Source: Bordetella parapertussis
GTDB taxonomy: Bacteria > Pseudomonadota > Gammaproteobacteria > Burkholderiales > Burkholderiaceae_B
DNA length: 20,441 bases
Direction of reading: 5' to 3'
Assembly (NCBI GenBank): GCA_945882005.1
Contig: CAMCWG010000018.1
Span: forward strand, 1 to 20,441
Position numbers and translations under genes: made by a program. The notes under the pieces were generated by a model. That model worked only from the letters and a program-made list of their open reading frames with translations, ran no database searches and had not been told where the DNA came from. Each line of letters begins with the position of its first letter. The stretch's first letter is position 1. This document shows positions 15,350-20,441 of the stretch, piece after piece.

Positions 15350-16261
15350 TTACTTTAGGACCTCACTACCGCCCATAATTAATGGCAGGCCAGAAGATCC
15401 CGACCCGAAAATTAACACTTTGCTGTTGTTCGAACTCGCTAAGTTCGCGCTCGCTTCTATCCCTTTGTAGCGCAAGAAGTTCTCTGTAAGACCACTCTCC
15501 GCGATGGATTGGAAGTCACGGATGCCAGCAGCCTCGATTCGCTTCCTCTCGGCCTCAAGCTTTTCTGTCACGATGCGGTATTGATACGCCTCGGACTTTA
15601 CATGTTCCACTGCCTTGTTTTGTAACGCAGCTTCTAATTCAGACGGAAAGCTAAACTTAATCACCTGAACATCACTGATCGTGAGCAAACGCACGTCCGT
15701 CAAACCGGTAGGCGTAATTTTCTTAAGAATGACATTTGTCGTGTCAAGAGATATTGTCTGACTAATTTTTTGTATATCTTTCGTAAAGGCGTCGACCGAA
15801 GAATATTGAGCCACCGACTCTCGTGCGGAAGATTCAATAATCGGCAGAATGACTTTTTCGTAATAGTCTGGTCCAACAAATTTGTGCAGCAATGGGAGGT
15901 TAAACGGATAGATGACGTACTGGAAAGACAGTGTCATTTTTGACTTCAACCGATCTGATGTCAACACTTCAATATCCGTCGTTTTTTGCTGAACCTTAGC
16001 ATCGTAAATCGTCATGGTGTTAAACGGCCAGGTTACCTGCAGACCCTCTTTGTATACTTCATCTAAATCCGTACCAGTCCCTAATCGCTTATACAGAATA
16101 CCCAAATTACCGGCAGGGATAATGTGAACAGAGTACGGCCAGAAGGCGACGACAACACCCAAGGTCAACATCACCAAAACGACTATAGAAACCGCGTGCG
16201 ATCGCAAAAACGCAATATAGGCCAGAAGCAAGCCTCGAAAGTACCCCGAAAATCTACTCAT
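15350..16261 (-). CDS. SPFH/prohibitin (Band 7) domain membrane protein
   Basis: A 303-residue protein with one N-terminal membrane helix (about 22-42, SIVVLVMLTLGVVVAF) and a Band 7 domain: IIPAGNLGILYKRLG, EGLQVTWPFNTMTIYDAKVQ, then SFQYVIYP and ESSARESVAQYS. Around 215-260 a charged helical stretch (EAYQYRIVTEKLEAERKRIE) should form the coiled coil that drives ring or cage assembly. The C-terminus ends in a glycine/serine-rich segment. SPFH proteins scaffold membrane microdomains and large rings around membrane enzymes. It is the last gene of the mbtH-parA-exporter operon, 14 bases after the exporter, which suggests a scaffold for export or assembly (inference). Confidence 0.85.
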   Translation of the reverse strand: MSRFSGYFRGLLLAYIAFLRSHAVSIVVLVMLTLGVVVAFWPYSVHIIPAGNLGILYKRLGTGTDLDEVYKEGLQVTWPFNTMTIYDAKVQQKTTDIEVLTSDRLKSKMTLSFQYVIYPFNLPLLHKFVGPDYYEKVILPIIESSARESVAQYSSVDAFTKDIQKISQTISLDTTNVILKKITPTGLTDVRLLTISDVQVIKFSFPSELEAALQNKAVEHVKSEAYQYRIVTEKLEAERKRIEAAGIRDFQSIAESGLTENFLRYKGIEASANLASSNNSKVLIFGSGSSGLPLIMGGSEVLK

Positions 16262-16275
16262 AGTAGGTTGCCCAA

Positions 16276-17913
16276 TTAATCAAACTTCACGAGCTTGCCG
16301 TGATCGATCATTAGCGAATGATCTGCTAAATGGAAATAGTGATCATCATGCGTAATAGCAATCACTATTTTGTTCATTGCACGTAACTCAGGAATAATCT
16401 TTTCATAAAAGAACTTACGGAACTCGGGATCCTGATCCGACGCCCACTCATCCAAAATGATGATAGGCCGTCTCTCCATTATCGAGACAATAAGCGCTAT
16501 CCGTTTTTTCTGTCCTGTAGATAGGTTCAAATCGCTGAAGGTGTGATTCATGAACTTAATTCTTTCAGGAAGCTCTAGCTTTTTCAACCACTCCTCGACC
16601 TCTTCTTCGGTCGCGTCATACATACCGTAGAGCTTTCTAAATAAATGAAAATCGCTATAAATCGCAGAGAATAAATCACGATACGCTTGAGAATGCGCCG
16701 CGTCGATCTCCGTACCATTCAGATAAATCCGCCCGGAATCGGGGGCTATTAAGCCAGTCAAAATCCTGATAAACGAGGTTTTGCCAGATCCATTACCACC
16801 TCGAACGAAATAAACGTTACCCGCTTCGAACTGACAACTAATCGGACCCAAGACAAAAGGCGAAACTCCGGACTTACCCGCAAACCGATAGGTAACATTT
16901 TCAACTGCAATCTTTTGAACAGTTGGCTCGATATACTCGCTCTCTGCCGCTGTCGGTTTGTTAATTTTCTCTAACTCTTGCATGAAGCGATTCACTTCCT
17001 CTGCAGCCGTGTTGGCCTGAGAAAGCAAAGGCAGTGACGTGATGACACCCGTCAAGGAGCCTGCGATAAACAGCACAGTTGTCGCGACAGATACAACGTT
17101 ACTACTGAAGTCCGACGCAAGCACGGGGACTACAAATATCGTCGCACCAACTAGAACGTAAATCATGACTTGAATGGAGGCAAAGCCATTCGACAAGTGC
17201 ACGAGCGCTGAGGACTTTACTTGTGCCACCTGACGTGAGCTAGCGATAATGTCACTGCTGATATCAAACGCTCGGGCCGAGTTCATCTTTATCTCTTTGA
17301 AACCCGAGAGAAAGTCAGAGATTTGGTCGGCCGCCCGCCCCTCCTCCGCCCAAGCTTCTGTCAACATACCATGCGTTGTCGTGAAGCTCTGGGAAAAGTA
17401 CACAATCACCGCAAGACCAAAAATGAGTGTGACTAATCCCGCCACAAAAGACATAAAGAATAAATACGTGATCGAGAAACACAACATCGCTGCGGCCTGA
17501 CAGGTCGGCACAAACATCGTCGCCCCCTGACTGATCGTAAGCGTATCGCGACTCAAAATGGTCAATATATGTGGGGGACCTATTTTCTGCAGCGTCAAGA
17601 GGTCCGTCTTGAGCACTTCACCCATCACTCGCATCCGAATTCGATGGATCAGCGTCTGTGTGGCAGTAATGCTTTCTCTATTGTTGACACGCAACAACAC
17701 GGCGTAACAGATTAATAGCGGAACGAAAACAAAAAATGCCCACAAGGGAGTTTCATGTTCCGCGACGCGCGCGGCAGAATAATTCACAAGTGCAATCAAG
17801 GCAGTGCTGGACAAGCCGGCCAGCGCTGCGACAGAGATAATTCGACGCAGACTCAGACCGCTGTACTGCTGTACTAGCTTCACCAACTCTGACATCTGAC
17901 GACCACTACTCAT
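16276..17913 (-). CDS. Cyclic peptide export ABC transporter (PvdE/SyrD-like)
   Basis: A 545-residue half-transporter with fused membrane and ATPase parts. Helices lie at about 25-80, 132-175 and 245-298. The ATPase has Walker A GGNGSGKT at 372-379, signature LSTGQKKR at 464-471, Walker B IIILDE at 484-489 followed by W-A-S-D-Q-D-P, and the switch histidine H522 (THDDHYF). The LDEWASDQDPEFRKFFYE stretch is typical of the cyclic peptide transporter family (PvdE, SyrD), which moves peptide siderophores or lipopeptides across the inner membrane. It probably works as a homodimer. Its place between DUF697 and SPFH genes and downstream of mbtH supports a nonribosomal peptide product. Confidence 0.9.
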   Translation of the reverse strand: MSSGRQMSELVKLVQQYSGLSLRRIISVAALAGLSSTALIALVNYSAARVAEHETPLWAFFVFVPLLICYAVLLRVNNRESITATQTLIHRIRMRVMGEVLKTDLLTLQKIGPPHILTILSRDTLTISQGATMFVPTCQAAAMLCFSITYLFFMSFVAGLVTLIFGLAVIVYFSQSFTTTHGMLTEAWAEEGRAADQISDFLSGFKEIKMNSARAFDISSDIIASSRQVAQVKSSALVHLSNGFASIQVMIYVLVGATIFVVPVLASDFSSNVVSVATTVLFIAGSLTGVITSLPLLSQANTAAEEVNRFMQELEKINKPTAAESEYIEPTVQKIAVENVTYRFAGKSGVSPFVLGPISCQFEAGNVYFVRGGNGSGKTSFIRILTGLIAPDSGRIYLNGTEIDAAHSQAYRDLFSAIYSDFHLFRKLYGMYDATEEEVEEWLKKLELPERIKFMNHTFSDLNLSTGQKKRIALIVSIMERRPIIILDEWASDQDPEFRKFFYEKIIPELRAMNKIVIAITHDDHYFHLADHSLMIDHGKLVKFD

Positions 17914-17958
17914 TTTTTCAATCCATTCAATCGTGATTCACCCCAACCCTCGACATAT

Positions 17959-18570
17959 CTATGTCGCCGACGGAGCGGTAGGTGACACGACACCCTCCAT
18001 TTTATTGAACATAGTTTTAGCCTTGAGAAGCTGCTCGTGATAACTGGCCTTCAACGCTTCGGCAGACATTGCCATCAAGGTACCATTCGATTCAAAGTGA
18101 CGCACAAACACAGCCCCAATGGCATATGTAGTGGCATAAGACAACGCAGGCTGAGTAATTGCACCAAGCGTCGAACCGACTATTGGAATATGCTTGATTA
18201 AAGCTCCAGACAACGCCGCAGATGACACCGTTGTGACGCCGCCACCAGCCAACCCAGACAGAATCGCACGAACCTGCCTTTGCTTAAATGGAACGTCGTA
18301 AACTTTACAAAGATCGTAGACCATCTTGATCTGGAGCCCTGAAATCGTTACCAGATCCAGGAATGGAACTGGAATAAACCCAGCTACCATTCCCCATTGA
18401 GACCAGTTTTTTACAATTCGATCAGCCAATAACCGTTGAAAATCTTTTTCAGATAAGGACGCTGTCGTTACTAATGCGGCGCCATGCTTATATTCGGCTT
18501 CAAACTGCTGGTTTGCGGCATCGCTGCTCGGAGCACTAGATGATTTCTTCGATTCAGTCATAACAGTCAC
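17959..18570 (-). CDS. DUF697 family membrane protein
   Basis: A 203-residue protein with AGGTGA 6 bases ahead of ATG 18570. Residues 1-40 are polar and low complexity (SSSAPSSDAANQQ). The DUF697 part runs from 41: DFQRLLADRIVKNWSQWGMV, GFIPVPFLDLVTISGLQIK, YDLCKVYDVPF, the glycine-rich ILSGLAGGGVTTVSSAALSG, IKHIPIVGSTLGAITQPALS and GAVFVRHFE. A short Ala/Ser/Pro tail ends it. It is a full-length paralogue of the broken copy at 11404-11835. Role unknown; the amphipathic, glycine-packed core suggests a membrane-embedded oligomer. It is mid-operon between the disordered protein and the exporter. Confidence 0.8.
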   Translation of the reverse strand: MTVMTESKKSSSAPSSDAANQQFEAEYKHGAALVTTASLSEKDFQRLLADRIVKNWSQWGMVAGFIPVPFLDLVTISGLQIKMVYDLCKVYDVPFKQRQVRAILSGLAGGGVTTVSSAALSGALIKHIPIVGSTLGAITQPALSYATTYAIGAVFVRHFESNGTLMAMSAEALKASYHEQLLKAKTMFNKMEGVVSPTAPSAT

Positions 18571-18600
18571 CTATTTAATGAACTACAAGTCAATACACTT

Positions 18601-18627
18601 GAGCCAACCTTGCCTAGGTAAGGGCTC
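18601..18627 (-). other. Intergenic imperfect hairpin within the operon
   Basis: GAGCC at 18601-18605 can pair with GGCTC at 18623-18627, with CCTT/AAGG and a central CCTAGG inside. It lies in the 76-base gap between the disordered-tail gene and the DUF697 gene. No T run follows on the minus strand, so it looks more like an mRNA processing or stability element than a terminator. Confidence 0.3.
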
Positions 18628-18646
18628 ACCAAAACACAAAGATTAA

Positions 18647-19528
18647 CTAGGGCGACGGTGCATGCACCACTCGCTTAATATATTCAATGCCTTTTGAATC
18701 AAGCAACACGTATTTGTGCTCCCCCGAAGGTTGCCGCGACAAAAAAATAGAATGCTTGCGTGTTTTGAGCAGAGAGGCCGCCACAAGACCAAGCGGACCG
18801 CCGATCGCAAATCCAGTCAAGGCGAGTGGCAAAAAATTCGCCTCCGGTTGATCAACAGGTCCCTCCAGATGCATCAGGGAAACAAAATTTCCATCCGCTT
18901 CGTAGAAGCCATAAACATCAAGTTGAGGGCCGCGAACGATCTCATGCGCACCTAACACCTTCCCATCTCGCACCCGAACTGAAGGCTTGCGATACAACCA
19001 GTCAAAATAGGCCTTGCCTTGGTCAGCTCCGGTAGATTGATTTTCTTTTTCAGCCGCGGGCGGAACGTCATGAACCTCCTCAGTCGCAGAGGGGCTAAGA
19101 TCTGCCGGCTGCTTAACTTTGGGCTGCTTCTCTACAGGAGGCCTCCGGGCGGCCACGTCGCCCGCTTTCGGATCATTACTACCATTTGCGATGGAGGACG
19201 TGTCGCTAACAGTTACCTTGACGCTCGATTTAGATGTTTTTTTCGGTGCTTGTTCAGCAGGAACTTTTGCGGCGATCGCCTTATCGGTTTTTACTTTTTC
19301 ATTATTTTTTTTAGTCACGACGGGCTGCAACTCCACTGCGACTATGGGCTGCGGGACCTTGGTTGCTGGTTTAGCTTTGGGCACTGGCTTAGCCCGACTC
19401 GCAACACTATTTTCCGTCGCAGACTCCGCAGATGAACTCGCCAACAAACCTGTTCGTTTTGTTGGTCTAGACTCGCTAACTGCGAGTGGATTAATTTTGA
19501 TTGTTTTCTTTGAACGCGTAGTGACCAT
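18647..19528 (-). CDS. Protein with long disordered basic N-terminus and membrane-inserting C-terminal domain; candidate ParA adaptor
   Basis: A 293-residue protein with a good ribosome site (GGAAGGA, 7 bases before ATG 19528), starting 2 bases after parA. Residues 1-170 are Lys/Pro/Ala/Ser-rich and almost surely disordered; basic residues near the start (TTRSKKTIKINP, RPTKRT) could touch DNA or ParA. Residues 171-293 are folded, with FDWLYRKPSVRVRDGKVLG, VYGFYEADGNFVSLMHLEG and YVLLDSKGIEYIKRVVHA. Inside lies a glycine-rich hydrophobic stretch at 232-254 (LPLALTGFAIGGPLGLVA). No family is recognised. ParA-type ATPases that position cargo usually have an adjacent adaptor with a short basic N-terminus; this protein fits the position and composition, but that is inference. 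Confidence 0.75.
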   Translation of the reverse strand: MVTTRSKKTIKINPLAVSESRPTKRTGLLASSSAESATENSVASRAKPVPKAKPATKVPQPIVAVELQPVVTKKNNEKVKTDKAIAAKVPAEQAPKKTSKSSVKVTVSDTSSIANGSNDPKAGDVAARRPPVEKQPKVKQPADLSPSATEEVHDVPPAAEKENQSTGADQGKAYFDWLYRKPSVRVRDGKVLGAHEIVRGPQLDVYGFYEADGNFVSLMHLEGPVDQPEANFLPLALTGFAIGGPLGLVAASLLKTRKHSIFLSRQPSGEHKYVLLDSKGIEYIKRVVHAPSP

Positions 19529-19530
19529 AT

Positions 19531-20292
19531 TTATTCCTTCCGACGCTGAATGACTTCTTTTGCAAGTGAGCGATAGTCAACCGAAGCTACGCAATTCTGA
19601 TCGTATTCAATAACTGGCATTGCATGGGAAGGGGCCTCCGCCAAACGAATATTTTCCCTAATCACAGTGGAGAGAACCTGAGTCCCGAATCGTTCTGTCA
19701 GTAGTTCCAATACTTCTTTGGAATGCTTGGTTCGCGCATCAACGCGAGAGGCAAGAAAACCCAAAATTTCAAGCTCAGGATTCAATACCTCTTGAATCTC
19801 AGAGACCAGCGCCATGAGTTGTGCAACACCAGAGAGAGTAAGCACATGCGTCGTGACTGGAATGAGCAACTCCTTCGAGGCGACCAATGCGTTAAGCGTT
19901 ACAACCCCTAAAGTCGGTGGCGTATCGATCAGCAAGTAATCCCAATGCGTAACATCTAGCTTTGACAGACGCCGCTTCAAGATTGAATCAATCGCTAACT
20001 TTCCAGCAAGCGCTTTTTCGACATTAGCAAGGTCTTGGCTAGCTGCAATGACCCCAACATTTGGCGTACCGGAGTTGCCAATCAATCCATCCAAGGCCTG
20101 TGTACCCGTCAGTAGCCTAAAGGCTCCATCAACTGGCCCGGAGGCATTTAGCCAATGCGTTGCGTTACCTTGAGGGTCTAAGTCCACCACCAAAACACGA
20201 AGCTTTTTCTCCGCAAGCGCCGCCGCCAAATTCACAACGGTGGTTGTCTTGGCGCAACCACCTTTCTGATTGGCAACAGCGATTGTTCTCAT
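19531..20292 (-). CDS. parA: ParA/Soj-type ATPase
   Basis: A 253-residue ParA without an N-terminal HTH, so the short Soj/McdA type. The deviant Walker A is KGGCAKTT at 10-17, with the signature lysine K10 and the A in place of the usual G before the second lysine. Walker A' is VVDLDPQGN and Walker B is LLIDTPPTLG. The C-terminal half keeps R-E-N-I-R-L-A-E-A-P-S-H-A. These ATPases dimerise on ATP, bind the nucleoid and move DNA, protein complexes or organelles. No ParB gene or parS site is visible beside it; instead the neighbours are mbtH (10 bases upstream) and the disordered-tail protein. AGGTG precedes the ATG. Confidence 0.9.
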   Translation of the reverse strand: MRTIAVANQKGGCAKTTTVVNLAAALAEKKLRVLVVDLDPQGNATHWLNASGPVDGAFRLLTGTQALDGLIGNSGTPNVGVIAASQDLANVEKALAGKLAIDSILKRRLSKLDVTHWDYLLIDTPPTLGVVTLNALVASKELLIPVTTHVLTLSGVAQLMALVSEIQEVLNPELEILGFLASRVDARTKHSKEVLELLTERFGTQVLSTVIRENIRLAEAPSHAMPVIEYDQNCVASVDYRSLAKEVIQRRKE

Positions 20293-20302
20293 CTATCTAC
20301 AC

Positions 20303-20441
20303 CTATTTCGTAGCCGCAGCCATCGCTTTGCGCAAGCTGGCCGGCCGCATATCAGTCCAGTGCTGATCAATATACTGGGTGACTTCACCTTTCGTGCCCG
20401 CAAAGCCCTGATCGTGCCATCCCGCTGGGATTGGCTTTTTC
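20303..20441 (-). CDS. mbtH: MbtH-like protein, C-terminal part (runs off the window)
   Basis: The frame entering from the right edge gives 45 residues before TAG at 20303-20305. It reads PAGWHDQGFAGTKGEVTQYI, then HWTDMRPASLRKAM, which matches the MbtH signature (P-A-G-W, G-x-K-x-x-x-x-x-Y-I and W-T-D-M-R-P-x-S-L-R). MbtH proteins bind adenylation domains of nonribosomal peptide synthetases and make them soluble or active. The usual C-L before Y-I is T-Q here. The gene starts beyond the window. It is followed by parA after 10 bases, so it heads this part of the operon or follows synthetase genes further right. Confidence 0.85.
   Translation of the reverse strand, partial: KKPIPAGWHDQGFAGTKGEVTQYIDQHWTDMRPASLRKAMAAATK

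Noticed and set aside
17951..17966. CGACATA/TATGTCG hairpin at the DUF697 stop codon
   Set aside because: Loop of two bases and no T run; likely chance and not a convincing terminator.
19019..19553. Long plus-strand frames opposite the disordered-tail protein
   Set aside because: They are antisense to a well-supported gene with a good ribosome site and read as low-complexity Phe/Arg/Thr sequence typical of shadows of Lys/Pro/Ala-rich coding.
19531..20292. ParA as evidence of a plasmid or chromosome partition locus
   Set aside because: No ParB gene or repeated parS-like sites are visible; neighbours are peptide-cluster genes, so partition is not the preferred reading.
20303..20441. Initial idea of a plus-strand gene at the right edge
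   Set aside because: The minus-strand reading gives a clear MbtH signature, so the plus-strand frame is a shadow.
1..20441. CRISPR arrays, tRNA or rRNA genes, insertion sequences
   Set aside because: No regular spaced repeats, cloverleaf-like segments or transposase motifs were seen on reading both strands.

Overview
The window looks like chromosomal DNA from a betaproteobacterium, probably Burkholderiales. The left edge carries the C-terminus of a Bug/TctC-type solute receptor, a family greatly expanded in that order, and base composition is moderate by eye. No tRNA, rRNA, CRISPR array or insertion sequence was seen.

Left part (1-4887): housekeeping or accessory metabolism. After the TctC fragment comes a leftward operon of an Rrf2-type regulator, a TIGR03643/DUF2805 protein and a PF10014-type 2-oxoglutarate/Fe(II) dioxygenase, the last two coupled by an ATGA overlap. 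Divergent to it is a MerR-type regulator of CarH/LitR-like layout that lacks an obvious cobalamin motif. A perfect 8-bp inverted repeat lies between the two. Next come a small potassium-channel-like protein (TVGYGD filter) and a GMC oxidoreductase, 10 bases apart.

Middle part (about 4890-12590): a 105-residue Ala/Gly-rich hydrophobic protein sits alone between a recognisable sigma70-type promoter and a strong terminator. A leftward operon (10950 to 5538) then encodes a periplasmic family-3 binding protein, a PrmC-like methyltransferase, a binding-protein/permease fusion, a second permease and an ATP-grasp ligase. No importer ATPase is present, and both permeases seem to have a shortened ATPase-coupling loop. 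On the plus strand follow a DUF697 membrane protein, whose conserved N-terminal part is cut by an in-frame TAG, and a type II thioesterase.

Right part (12590-20441): a lipoprotein, a two-helix membrane peptide and a secreted proline-rich protein, all of unknown function. Then comes a compact leftward operon: mbtH-like (cut by the window edge), parA, a protein with a long disordered Lys/Pro/Ala-rich tail, a second DUF697 protein, a cyclic-peptide exporter and an SPFH/prohibitin protein.

MbtH, the type II thioesterase and the PvdE/SyrD-like exporter together indicate the accessory half of a nonribosomal peptide cluster whose synthetases probably lie beyond the right edge. What is unusual is the cell-organisation set embedded in it: ParA with a candidate adaptor, an SPFH scaffold, two DUF697 proteins and small glycine-rich hydrophobic proteins. 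A testable idea is that the peptide assembly/export machinery is positioned or compartmentalised at the membrane.
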